Source: Bin87 sp963666415
Lineage (GTDB): Bacteria; Chloroflexota; Dehalococcoidia; Lucifugimonadales; UBA3495
Reading direction: 5' to 3'
NCBI GenBank assembly: GCA_963666415.2
Contig: CAXXPD010000003.1
Coordinates: 1,054,001-1,118,000 of the forward strand
DNA length: 64,000 nt
Of this stretch, positions 51,707 to 60,209 are shown one piece after another (the stretch's first letter is position 1; every line of letters starts with the position of its first letter). The notes under the pieces were generated by a model, which saw only the letters and a program-made list of their open reading frames with translations, did not search any database and was not told the origin of the DNA. Made by a program: the position numbers and the translations under genes.

Positions 51707-53020
51707 CTATACGGCAACCGGCGCCGGCAGCAAACCGATGCGGCGGAAGTTGTCGTCAATGTAGCGGGTGTAGTAGCTGTAGTCGAAAAGGCCATCCATC
51801 TCGGTCGACGTTAGATGCTCGCCGGCTTGCGGGTCGGATTTCAGCAACCGGCGGAAGTCGTCGTTTTCGTCCCAGGCGCGCATGGCATTGCGTTGCACGA
51901 TGTCGTAGGCCGCCTCGCGGGACAGTCCCTTTTCCTCGACCAGTGCGAGGAGCACCCGCTGGCTGAAGATGAGGCCGCGGCTGCTTTCCAGGTTGTGCCA
52001 CATCCGGTCGGTGTCCACGCGCAGGCCGGTGATAACGTGGGTGAAGATGCTCAGGATGTAGTCCAGCATCAGGCAGGTGTCGGGCAGGATGATGCGTTCG
52101 GACGAGGAATGGCTGATGTCCCGCTCGCCCCACAGCGCTACGTTTTCCAGCGCCGGCACGGCGTTGCCGCGGATGGTGCGGGCCAGGCCGCAGATGCGCT
52201 CGCTTAGCTCCGGATTGCGTTTGTGTGGCATCGACGACGAGCCGGTTTGACCGGCGCCGAAGGGTTCTTCTACCTCATGCACTTCGGTGCGCTGCATTCC
52301 CCGAATCTCGGTGGCGAACTTTTCCAGCGAAGCGGCAACCAGAGCCATCGTGGTTATGAAATGGGCGTGGCGGTCGCGCTGCACCACCTGGTTGGAAACC
52401 GGGGCCACTTCAAGGCCGAGGTGATGGCAAACCCGATCCTCGATATGAGGCGGTATGGTGGCGTGGGTACCCACCGCGCCGGAGATTTTGCCCACGCGCA
52501 CGGTGTCCCGCGCGGCGACCAGGCGCTCCCGCTGGCGGCATAATTCGTCCCACCACAGGGCCAATTTGAGGCCAAAAGTCATGGGTTCGGCGTGGACGCC
52601 GTGGGTGCGCCCCATCATCATGGTGTCTTTGTGCTCGATGGCACGCTCGCGGACAACGGCAATGGCCTCGTCCAGGTCGGACAGCAGCAGGTCGGCGGCG
52701 GCAACCATCTGCAACGCCTGGCCGGTATCCAGCATATCCGACGAGGTCATGCCAAGGTGTAGCCAGCGTCCTTCGGGGCCGAGGGTTTCGGTGATTGAAC
52801 GTAGGAAAGCGGTAACGTCGTGGCGGGTGGTGTCGAATATTTCCATCATGCGCTGGTGGTTGTAGGCGGCGGTGCGCAGCGTGGCCATGTCGTCGTCAGG
52901 AATCACCCCGGCTTCGGTCCAGGCTTCGCACACGGCCAGTTCAACATCCAGCCACATCCGGTATTTGTTCTCGTCCGACCAGACTTGTTTCATCGCGGGT
53001 CGGGAATACCGGTCAATCAA
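51707..53020 (-). CDS. purB: Adenylosuccinate lyase
   Basis: A 437-residue fumarase/aspartase-superfamily lyase acting on SAICAR and adenylosuccinate. It starts IDRYSRPAMKQVWSDENKY, has MMGRTHGVHAEPMTFG and the signature GSSSMPHKRNPELSERI. The TTG at 53020, with GGGGGGAG upstream, gives the standard family N-terminus; a start at 53098 would add 26 unrelated residues. It lies between purC and the HAD gene in the purine cluster. Confidence 0.95.
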   Translation of the reverse strand: MIDRYSRPAMKQVWSDENKYRMWLDVELAVCEAWTEAGVIPDDDMATLRTAAYNHQRMMEIFDTTRHDVTAFLRSITETLGPEGRWLHLGMTSSDMLDTGQALQMVAAADLLLSDLDEAIAVVRERAIEHKDTMMMGRTHGVHAEPMTFGLKLALWWDELCRQRERLVAARDTVRVGKISGAVGTHATIPPHIEDRVCHHLGLEVAPVSNQVVQRDRHAHFITTMALVAASLEKFATEIRGMQRTEVHEVEEPFGAGQTGSSSMPHKRNPELSERICGLARTIRGNAVPALENVALWGERDISHSSSERIILPDTCLMLDYILSIFTHVITGLRVDTDRMWHNLESSRGLIFSQRVLLALVEEKGLSREAAYDIVQRNAMRAWDENDDFRRLLKSDPQAGEHLTSTEMDGLFDYSYYTRYIDDNFRRIGLLPAPVAV

Positions 53021-53094
53021 AACGTTGCTCCCCCCAAACGTACCGTAACAGCGATCAATTTTATCATAGCCGCGGTGCCATTCGGGTTCCGACG

Positions 53095-53772
53095 TCATGG
53101 CTTAAGCGTGGAATTGATGGCGGCGACGTGCTGTTGGACGGCGGAAAGCACCGGGCCAAAATCGGTGAATGGATGGAAGGGCATGCTGGCCTCATCGCAC
53201 ATGGCCGCCATTTGCCGGTGGGCAAAAACCGTGTCGGCAACCTCGCCTGCCTCGAAGTCGGAGCGGCCATCGCCCGCAAAATACACGTGGTGTCCCTGCT
53301 CCTGAAACCGTTTGACCATCACCGCTTTGCTGTTGCCACGCTCGGGCGCATCGGGGTACGTGAAGCTGTACTCGTAGCTGGTGATGCGCTGCCGGTCGTC
53401 GAACCGGGTTTGCACGGCGTATACGGGCACCTGGGGCAGGCCGATACCGTCCAGGAGGGCCTGAATGTAGAAGTCCAACCCCTGGCTCACGATGCACATT
53501 GGGATGCCGTTGTCCTGGCACACGCCCCACAGCTGGGCAAAGTAGGGCCGGAACGTGGCGTTGCGGCGCACGTAGTCCTGCATCTCCGATTTGCCGGCCT
53601 GCATATTGAGGAAGGTTATTTCCTGGTAGTCTTTTAACGACAACTCGCCGTCGCGAAATCGCTCCCGAACATCTTGCCACGAAGGGTCGCCGAACTCGTG
53701 CAGCAGAAGCTCGGCCACGTTTTGGGCGGCGGCGGTGTCGTCGAAGTCGGTGAGCACCGCCGGCTTCCGCAT
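53095..53772 (-). CDS. HAD phosphatase (MtnX/phosphoserine phosphatase-like)
   Basis: A 225-residue HAD hydrolase. Motif I is VLTDFDDTAAAQNVAE (DxDxT), motif II CIVSQGLDFYIQALLDGIGL, and motif III/IV the VKRFQEQGHHVYFAGDGRSDFEAGEVAD stretch, with Lys and the paired Asp residues. This arrangement matches MtnX-type phosphatases, but a methionine-salvage role is not supported by the purine neighbourhood. ATG 53772 is the first good start; upstream sequence overlaps the end of purE. Confidence 0.8.
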   Translation of the reverse strand: MRKPAVLTDFDDTAAAQNVAELLLHEFGDPSWQDVRERFRDGELSLKDYQEITFLNMQAGKSEMQDYVRRNATFRPYFAQLWGVCQDNGIPMCIVSQGLDFYIQALLDGIGLPQVPVYAVQTRFDDRQRITSYEYSFTYPDAPERGNSKAVMVKRFQEQGHHVYFAGDGRSDFEAGEVADTVFAHRQMAAMCDEASMPFHPFTDFGPVLSAVQQHVAAINSTLKP

Positions 53773-53803
53773 GGTGGCCGTGGGGTTTGGCGGAGGTTGC
53801 CGG

Positions 53804-54262
53804 TTAGCGTTCACGGAGCGATCGCCGGTATTGTTCCAGGGCCTGCAGGATTTCCTCGTGTTTGAGAGCGAGAATTTCGGCGGCAAAGTAGGCGGCGTTC
53901 CGCGCCCCCCAGCTGCCGACGGCCATGGCGGCGACCGGGATGCCCGGAGGCATCTGCGCGGTGGACATCAGGGCGTCGATGCCTTTGAGCTCGCTGGACG
54001 TCAACGGTATACCAATAACCGGCAGCGTGGTCCAGGAGGCCAGAGCGCCGCCCAGGGCCGCCGAGCCGCCGGCGGCTGCAATCAGCACTTCGATGCCTCG
54101 GTCCCGAGCGGTGGTGGCGTACTCGTGCACCCGTTCCGGCGTACGGTGGGCGGACATCACGCGCACTTCGTAGTCAACGCCCAGCGATTCCAGGGTGTCC
54201 ATGGTGGGTTGGACGTCGGCCTCATCGGAGGCGCTGCCCATCACTACTCCTACTAGTGGCAA
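53804..54262 (-). CDS. purE: N5-carboxyaminoimidazole ribonucleotide mutase
   Basis: A 152-residue class I PurE. The active-site loop GVVMGSASDEADVQPTMDTL and VMSAHRTPERVHEY are clear, with AAAGGSAALGGALASWTTLPVIGIPL following. It starts at TTG 54262, supported by AGGAG seven bases upstream. PurK, its usual partner, is not in the window. It lies 31 bases before the HAD gene. Confidence 0.94.
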   Translation of the reverse strand: MPLVGVVMGSASDEADVQPTMDTLESLGVDYEVRVMSAHRTPERVHEYATTARDRGIEVLIAAAGGSAALGGALASWTTLPVIGIPLTSSELKGIDALMSTAQMPPGIPVAAMAVGSWGARNAAYFAAEILALKHEEILQALEQYRRSLRER

Positions 54263-54355
54263 GGTGGTTCTCCTGTCGTTTGTAGTTCGATTTGGCGATT
54301 GGGGTAAACGGACTGGCGGGTCTGCCGGTTGAGCGCGGTGTCAGCCGGAACAGTG

Positions 54356-54790
54356 TCAGCCGGGAAGGTCGATAATCTCTCGAAATGCCTCGACGAGGGC
54401 GGACTGGATTGCTGCGGCGCTGTCGGCTACCTCCTCGTCTTCAACCACGACGTAACCGCCGTCGTCGTTGTCGATGCCCACACGGACTTCAATCTCAACC
54501 GGGCTGCCGTCGTGCCAGTAGAGCACGTAGACTATTTCATCCGAAAGCTCATCGTCCTCGTCGTCGAATCCGTCATCGTTGTCGTATTCGTACTGCCAGG
54601 AGCGGTTGACCACCAGGCGCGCGCCGCCGTCGAGTAGTACATCGTTCATCTGCGTGAGCAGACTGTCGACGCTCAGCTCGACCGCAAATTTCTCGAGCAG
54701 ACTACGCCGCACCGCAACCTTCGCCATCCGCAAATCGTAGGTGTACTTGGTGCTAGCCCGTAGTCGTTTCAATTCGTCCTGCCAGGGCAT
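54356..54790 (-). CDS. Acidic uncharacterised protein
   Basis: A 144-residue soluble protein with a very acidic middle (EYDNDDGFDDEDDELSDE). It has no recognised domain. The N-terminus is basic and helical (MPWQDELKRLRASTKYTYDL); the C-terminal half contains beta-like strands (EIVYVLYWHDGSPVEIEVRV). GGAGG lies seven bases before ATG 54790. It is cotranscribed in the purine cluster by position; no function can be given. Confidence 0.65.
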   Translation of the reverse strand: MPWQDELKRLRASTKYTYDLRMAKVAVRRSLLEKFAVELSVDSLLTQMNDVLLDGGARLVVNRSWQYEYDNDDGFDDEDDELSDEIVYVLYWHDGSPVEIEVRVGIDNDDGGYVVVEDEEVADSAAAIQSALVEAFREIIDLPG

Positions 54791-54854
54791 GTAGGATTCC
54801 TCCGGTGTTAACGCGCGAGTGGGGATATAACGAGGTGGTAGGTTGTCGGTTGTA

Positions 54855-55460
54855 TCAAGATGCAGTGCGTTGGGTACGCCCGTTTAGGTAACAGAATTCG
54901 TCAACGGCACGAAAGTCGGGCAGGCCCAGACGCGCACGCAGGTACTCCAAAATATCCAACATTTCGAGATAGCACAACCCAACGTGTCCGCGTTTGAGGG
55001 CGGCCGGGAACATTCCCAACCGGCGCAATCCGCGTTCGGTATGGGGGCTCCACGGGGCGAACAGGGCGGGTTCGTGCAGCGTGAGCAGGTAGGACGGCCA
55101 CTCCCGGCCCGCGCCGTTCAGACCGAAGCCGCCCTCCGGCGAGGCACACTCGTCGAAACGGCTTTCCAGCTTGATGGTGTCGTAGAGCAGAAAGTCGGCG
55201 GCGTCGCGCACTTCGGCGATGGGGTTGGTGCGGAACTGCGCGGTGTGGCGACCGCCGGCGGCGCGGTACAACGTCAGCGCCTGCGCTTCGGTGAGCGACG
55301 GTAATTGACCCTGCGTCAGCCAGTCCTGGGGTTGGTCGGCAAAGTTCCAGCGGCGGCGGCGGTAGCTGGCTAGCGCGTCGGCGGTCGCGGCTTCATGGTA
55401 GCTGGCGGCGAGTGCACTCCAGTCGGGTTGGCTGCGGGTTCGGGCTGTTGAGGCGGTCAT
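54855..55460 (-). CDS. Uncharacterised protein downstream of purD
   Basis: A 201-residue soluble protein starting near the purD stop (ATG 55460, ten bases after it). The middle contains ADFLLYDTIKLESRFDECAS and the segment GREWPSYLLTLHEPALFAPW with RGLRRLGMFP. This faintly recalls helical proteins with a helix-hairpin-helix-like core, though I cannot assign a family. The ribosome-binding site is poor, so expression by coupling to purD is likely. Confidence 0.6.
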   Translation of the reverse strand: MTASTARTRSQPDWSALAASYHEAATADALASYRRRRWNFADQPQDWLTQGQLPSLTEAQALTLYRAAGGRHTAQFRTNPIAEVRDAADFLLYDTIKLESRFDECASPEGGFGLNGAGREWPSYLLTLHEPALFAPWSPHTERGLRRLGMFPAALKRGHVGLCYLEMLDILEYLRARLGLPDFRAVDEFCYLNGRTQRTAS

Positions 55461-55470
55461 GGGCGGCGCG

Positions 55471-56754
55471 CTAGACGATAGCCGTTGGGGTTGCCGCAAC
55501 GTCGGCAATGTCGGTGCGATAGTAGGCATGGGAGAAGCCGATGGCGGCCGCACGGCGATAAGCCCGGTGGCGTGCCTCGGCGACGGTATCGCCGGCGCCA
55601 ACACAGGTCAGTACGCGCCCGCCGGCGGTCACCGGGACGCCGTCATCGTCGAGGCGCGCGCCGGCGTGGAAGACCAGCGTTTCGCCGTCGTCGACGTTCA
55701 GGCCCGAAATGGGATGTCCAGTTTCATAAGGGCCGGGATACCCGCCCGATACCATCACGACGCCAACCGTAGGGCGGTTTGACCACTGCACGGCTGGGAC
55801 ATCGGCCAGGCTGCCGGTAGCGCAGGCCAGCATCAGCGGCGCCGGGTCGCTGAGGAGTTGGGGCATGATGACCTGTGTTTCCGGGTCGCCAAAGCGGCAG
55901 TTGAATTCCAGCACACGAGGACCGGCGTTGGTGAGCATCAGGCCGCAGTAGAGCGCGCCCCGGTACGCGCAACCCCGCTCGGCCAATTCGTGCAAAACGG
56001 GCAGCATGAACCGGGTGCGAATCACCTCGGCCCATTCGTCATTCCAGAAGTGAGGCGGGCCGTAACTGCCCATGCCACCGGTGTTGGCGCCGGTTCCTCC
56101 CTCGCCGATCCGTTTGTAATCGGTGGCGGCGGCAACGGCGGACAGGTTAGCGCCGTCGGTGAATCCAAACACGCTGACTTCCGGGCCGTCGATCCAGTCC
56201 TCGATCACTACGGTGTCGCCCGAGGCTCCGAAAACCCGGGCGTTCATGCAGGCGTGGACGGCCGCTTGCGCCGCCTCCCGGGAGGCACACATCGCCACGC
56301 CTTTGCCGGCGGCCAGTCCATCCGCCTTGACCACCACCGGACGATCGTGAGTTGCAATGTATTCCAATGCCCCGGAGGTGGACTGGAATACTCTGTAGAC
56401 GGGGCCAGGCACGTCGGCGGCGGCCATCACATCGCGGGCGAAGCTCTTGCTGGCTTCCAGCTGTGCTGCGGCCTGGTTTGGCCCAAACGCCGGAATGCCG
56501 GCGGCGGTCAGCCGGTCCGCGAGGCCCATCGCGAGCGGTATTTCCGGGCCGACCACCACCAAGTCGGCGGCCCGGGATTCGGCTGCGGCCAGGATGCCGT
56601 CCAGGTCGTCGTCTGCGATTGGCAGGTTTTCGCCCAGCCCGGCGGTGCCGGAGTTTCCAGGCGCGGTCAGTATCTCGGTAACCTGCGGCGAACTGGACAA
56701 CCGCCAGGCCAGCGCGTGTTCCCGACCACCTGCACCGACTACAAGGACGCGCAC
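55471..56754 (-). CDS. purD: Phosphoribosylamine-glycine ligase
   Basis: A 427-residue ATP-grasp GAR synthetase. It begins MRVLVVGAGGREHALAWRL, then GPNQAAAQLEASKSFARDVM, VVVKADGLAAGKGVAMC, and ALYCGLMLTNAGPRVLEFNCRFGDPETQV-type core (ATP-grasp metal site). Length and motifs are standard. It lies seven bases after guaA on the minus strand, so guaA-purD are cotranscribed. Confidence 0.96.
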   Translation of the reverse strand: MRVLVVGAGGREHALAWRLSSSPQVTEILTAPGNSGTAGLGENLPIADDDLDGILAAAESRAADLVVVGPEIPLAMGLADRLTAAGIPAFGPNQAAAQLEASKSFARDVMAAADVPGPVYRVFQSTSGALEYIATHDRPVVVKADGLAAGKGVAMCASREAAQAAVHACMNARVFGASGDTVVIEDWIDGPEVSVFGFTDGANLSAVAAATDYKRIGEGGTGANTGGMGSYGPPHFWNDEWAEVIRTRFMLPVLHELAERGCAYRGALYCGLMLTNAGPRVLEFNCRFGDPETQVIMPQLLSDPAPLMLACATGSLADVPAVQWSNRPTVGVVMVSGGYPGPYETGHPISGLNVDDGETLVFHAGARLDDDGVPVTAGGRVLTCVGAGDTVAEARHRAYRRAAAIGFSHAYYRTDIADVAATPTAIV

Positions 56755-56761
56755 GGTTGGG

Positions 56762-58315
56762 TTACTCCCACTCGATGGTTCCAGGCGGTTTGTTGGTGAT
56801 GTCGTAGACGACGCGGTTGACGCCGTCGACCTCGTTAACGATGCGACTGCTCATGCGGGCCAGCACATCGTAGGGTAATCGCACCCAGTCAGCCGTCATT
56901 GCGTCATCAGAGTTGACGGCACGGATGGCGCAGGCGTAGCCGTAAGTGCGGTAATCTCCCATGACGCCCACCGTCCGATTGTCGGTCAGCACGGCGAAGC
57001 TTTGCCAGATGTCGCGGTACAGTCCGGCGTCGCTGATTTCTTCCAGCACGATGCGATCACAGTCGCGGAGCAGGTCCAGGCGTTCTTTGGTTACCTCGCC
57101 AATGATGCGGATGGCCAGCCCCGGCCCCGGGAACGGTTGCCGATAGACGATTTCTTCCGGCAGGCCGAGTTCAAGGCCAACGGCGCGCACTTCGTCTTTG
57201 AACAGGTAGCGCAGCGGTTCCACCAGCTCAAAGTCCATATGCTCGGGCAGGCCGCCGACGTTATGATGGGTTTTGATGCGGGCCGATGCGCGGTTTTCCG
57301 GGGTTTCGCTCTCGATAACGTCGGGATACAGCGTGCCCTGGGCCAACCACTTTACGTCGTCCAGCTCGGCGGCGGAATCCTCAAAAACCCTGATGAACTC
57401 TTCCCCGATGGTTTTGCGCTTAACCTCCGGGTCAATGACGCCCGCCAGGCGGTCAATGAACCGCGATTCGGCTTCCACGTAGCGCAGATCCAGGCCGAAG
57501 TTGCCCCGGAAGGTGTCCTGGACCTGCTGGGCCTCACCGTGGCGGAGCAGGCCGTTGTTGACGAAGATGCAGGTTAGCTGATCGCCAATGGCCTGGTGGA
57601 GCAGCACGGCGGCCACCGATGAATCTACGCCGCCGCTGAGGGCGCAGATGACGCGGTCGTCGCCAACCTGTTCGCGAATTTGCGCGACGGTGTCGGACAC
57701 GAAGTTGCCGGCAGTCCAGGCGCCGGTACAGCCGCACGCGTCGCGCACGAAATTGCGGAGGATCGCCATGCCGTCCGGGGTGTGCTGAACCTCTGGGTGG
57801 AACTGCAACCCGTACCAGCGCTGGCCGTCGGCGATGGCGGCGCAGGCGGTGTTTGCGGTGCGCGCCAGGGTATGGATGCCGGCGGGCAGTTGTTCCACCC
57901 GGTCGCCGTGGCTCATCCACACCGGTATCGAATCAGGAAGCCCGCCGAGCAGACCGCCGGTGTTGGGCTGGATTTGCAGGTCAGCGTTGCCGTATTCCCG
58001 GCGGTCGCCGGGGGCCACGACCCCGCCCAGCCGCTGCACCAATGCCTGCATACCGTAGCAAATGCCGAGCACCGGCAGGCCGCAGTCCATTATCCAGTCG
58101 GGAATGGTGGGAGCATCGGCGTCGTAAACGCTGGCTGGCCCGCCGGAAAGGATGATGCCGCGAGGATTGAGATGCTGTACCGATTCCCAAGTGGCCGAAA
58201 CCTGGATTATCTCGGAATAGACGCTGAGTTGCCTGACCCGCCGGGCGATAAGGTGGGTGTACTGGGAACCAAAATCGACAACTATGATGGCGTCGGGCTG
58301 CGCTGTGCTGCTCAT
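56762..58315 (-). CDS. guaA: GMP synthase (glutamine-hydrolysing)
   Basis: A 517-residue two-domain enzyme converting XMP to GMP. The glutaminase domain has IIVVDFGSQYTHLIARRVRQ, the nucleophile in GICYGMQALVQRLGG, and the catalytic His in LQFHPEVQHT. The ATP-pyrophosphatase P-loop is ALSGGVDSSVAAVLL. The C-terminal dimerisation domain ends VVYDITNKPPGTIEWE. ATG 58315 is the standard start; an upstream extension has no homology. Only 88 bp of native sequence separate it from the ISAs1 copy at 58404. Confidence 0.96.
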   Translation of the reverse strand: MSSTAQPDAIIVVDFGSQYTHLIARRVRQLSVYSEIIQVSATWESVQHLNPRGIILSGGPASVYDADAPTIPDWIMDCGLPVLGICYGMQALVQRLGGVVAPGDRREYGNADLQIQPNTGGLLGGLPDSIPVWMSHGDRVEQLPAGIHTLARTANTACAAIADGQRWYGLQFHPEVQHTPDGMAILRNFVRDACGCTGAWTAGNFVSDTVAQIREQVGDDRVICALSGGVDSSVAAVLLHQAIGDQLTCIFVNNGLLRHGEAQQVQDTFRGNFGLDLRYVEAESRFIDRLAGVIDPEVKRKTIGEEFIRVFEDSAAELDDVKWLAQGTLYPDVIESETPENRASARIKTHHNVGGLPEHMDFELVEPLRYLFKDEVRAVGLELGLPEEIVYRQPFPGPGLAIRIIGEVTKERLDLLRDCDRIVLEEISDAGLYRDIWQSFAVLTDNRTVGVMGDYRTYGYACAIRAVNSDDAMTADWVRLPYDVLARMSSRIVNEVDGVNRVVYDITNKPPGTIEWE

Positions 58316-58403
58316 AAAAGTCCCAACCGGACATAACCGAGATTGGCGGCAACTAATATAGCACACCGCTGTCAGCCGGCGACGTTGGTAACGAATTTGT
58401 CAA

Positions 58404-59633
58404 CAGGGCAATCGCGTTATAGATTGGTAGACTTGGCCAGGCATGCGAGTCCAGTGATATGAAGGGGAGAGGGGAGGAGTGATGAGAGAGGGGAAGGGCG
58501 CGTCCATTATGGATTATTTCGGGACGTTGGAGGACCCCAGGATCGACCGGTGCAAGCGGCACCAGCTGCTGGACATCATTGCCATTGCCATCTGCGCCGT
58601 CATCTGCGGCGCCGACTCCTGGGTCTACATCGAATTGTTCGGCAAGAGCAAGCTGGAATGGTTCCAGACCTTCCTGGAACTGCCCCACGGCATCCCGTCC
58701 CACGACACCTTCGGCGACGTCTTCTCCCGGCTGGACCCGGAGCAGTTCCAGCAGTGCTTCATGGCTTGGACCCAGGCGGTGTCCGACCTGATCCCCGGGG
58801 AAGTGGTGGCCATCGACGGCAAGACGGTACGGCGTTCCCACGACCGCAATGTGGGCAAGCGGGCCATCCACCTGGTCAGCGCCTGGGCCTCGGCCAACAC
58901 GCTGACCCTGGGGCAGGTGAAGACCGCGGAGAAGTCCAACGAAATCACCGCGATCCCCCAGTTGCTGCCAATGCTGGAACTGAAGGGGTGCATCGTCACC
59001 ATCGACGCCATGGGCTGCCAGCAGGAGATCGCCCAGGGGATTCTGGACCGGGGAGCCGGCTACGTGCTGGCGCTGAAGGAGAACCAAGGTCAACTGTATG
59101 AAGACGTGCGGGACCGGTTCGAGGGAGCGGAGGAGTTCGGCTTCGGGGGAGTGCCCCATGACTACGCCACCACCCTGAACAAAGACCACGGAAGGATAGA
59201 ACGTCGGGAGTGCTGGACAATCAGCGACCCATCTTGCCTGGAGTACCTGAGCACCGGGCAGGACTGGCCCGGCCTGCGCTCGGTGGTCAAGGTGGTGGGC
59301 CGCTGGGAGACGCCGGCAGGGACCACGGTGCAGCCCCGGTACTACATCAGCAGCCTGGATGCCCCGGCGGAGCGACTGCTGAAGGTGGTGCGCACTCACT
59401 GGAGCATCGAGAACTCCTTGCACTGGAGCCTGGACGTGACTTTTGGGGAAGACCATTGCCGGATCCGCAAGGACCACGCTCCGCAGAACCTGGCCACGCT
59501 GCGGCAGGTTTCGCACAATCTGCTCAAGAACGAAACGAGCCTGAAGGTGGGCATCCAGGGGAAACGCCTCCAGGCCGGCTGGAAGGAGGACTACCTGCTA
59601 AAAGTCCTACGCAGCTAAAACGCGATTGCCCTG
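58404..59633 (+). mobile_element. ISAs1-family insertion sequence, copy 2
   Basis: A 1230-bp element with CAGGGCAATCGCGTT inverted ends and a 10-bp target duplication AATTTGTCAA at 58394-58403 and 59634-59643. It is nearly identical to copy 1 at 23000-24210 but inverted. It carries a 19-bp insertion just before the transposase start (about 58475-58494) that copy 1 lacks. Confidence 0.93.
58509..59618 (+). CDS. ISAs1-family transposase, copy 2
   Basis: A 369-residue DDE transposase, identical in length to copy 1 and starting MDYFGTLEDPRIDRCKRHQL. The Glu-bearing motif reads HWSIENSLHWSLDV, where copy 1 has Cys for Ser. The 19-bp insertion in this copy creates additional in-frame starts (GTG 58479, ATG 58482) next to a GGAGGA, which would add up to ten residues. 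The frame is intact, so the element may be active. Confidence 0.93.
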   Translation: MDYFGTLEDPRIDRCKRHQLLDIIAIAICAVICGADSWVYIELFGKSKLEWFQTFLELPHGIPSHDTFGDVFSRLDPEQFQQCFMAWTQAVSDLIPGEVVAIDGKTVRRSHDRNVGKRAIHLVSAWASANTLTLGQVKTAEKSNEITAIPQLLPMLELKGCIVTIDAMGCQQEIAQGILDRGAGYVLALKENQGQLYEDVRDRFEGAEEFGFGGVPHDYATTLNKDHGRIERRECWTISDPSCLEYLSTGQDWPGLRSVVKVVGRWETPAGTTVQPRYYISSLDAPAERLLKVVRTHWSIENSLHWSLDVTFGEDHCRIRKDHAPQNLATLRQVSHNLLKNETSLKVGIQGKRLQAGWKEDYLLKVLRS

Positions 59634-59643
59634 AATTTGTCAA

Positions 59644-59896
59644 TGAGAACGAGTGGTTTGCGTCATTATTGAGGAGGTGGCAACTATGCATGGACGCGCG
59701 AGCCGTGTAGAATCCGGCCCGGAGTAGAGAGGGTGACGGACGCGAACCCGTAGGGGGTGCCTGCAATGTACCCACCTTGGCCGGCTCGGCCACGCTGATT
59801 CTGCTTTGCGTCGGAGTCCCCGATCGGATTTGAACCGGCATACCCGTCCTTCAATCAACGCTTTCGCTCTACGCCGCCAGCGGACATAGACGGCCT
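59644..59896. other. Non-coding remnant with tRNA-like fragment
   Basis: Between the ISAs1 copy and the next element no convincing gene is seen. On the minus strand, 59863-59870 and 59814-59838 contain tRNA-like pieces (GTAGAGC and GGTTCAAATCC), but the stems do not pair into a cloverleaf. A 13-codon ORF at 59685-59726 has a good GAGGAGG ribosome-binding site; it is probably a remnant. Confidence 0.35.
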
Positions 59897-60207
59897 ATGT
59901 GTTCAACTGATGAAATGGAGCATCAAAACGAATCACAGCTAGATGGTCTGCTCTCCCTCGGCGTGGTGGTGGTAACCCCGATCCTGTTGGTAATGACCCT
60001 TCTGCTGGTGGTCGGCACTCTAAACACGGCCACCGGTTGATCACATATTCGGCCTGCCCGCGTATGCGGCACTTGGAGGCATTGGAGCCCTCGGGATCGC
60101 GGCCGGAGTCTGGGTCTTGCTGAGCGCAAGGGCGGCTCGCATACAGAGATTCCCCGCCCTTGCGCTCGCCGGCACCTGCGTGATTAGCTCCTTTCTGCCA
60201 CCCGTCC
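59897..60207 (+). pseudogene. Small membrane protein remnant cut by the IS630 element
   Basis: ATG 59897 opens MCSTDEMEHQNESQLDGLLS and a hydrophobic helix (VVVVTPILLVMTLLLVVG), stopping at 60038-60040. One base on, the frame continues with further hydrophobic stretches (AALGGIGALGIAAGVWVLL, then LALAGTCVISSFLPPV) up to the IS630 insertion at 60208. It looks like a two- or three-helix protein broken by a frameshift and then by the insertion. No family recognised. Confidence 0.35.
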
Positions 60208-60209
60208 TA

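Noticed and set aside
59685..59726. 13-codon ORF with GAGGAGG upstream
   Set aside because: The ribosome-binding site is good, but the peptide (MHGRASRVESGPE) has no recognisable function and lies in decayed sequence; mentioned only as a remnant.
59805..59900. Possible tRNA gene on the minus strand
   Set aside because: GTAGAGC and GGTTCAAATCC are present, but acceptor, anticodon and T stems fail to pair; at most a degraded fragment.
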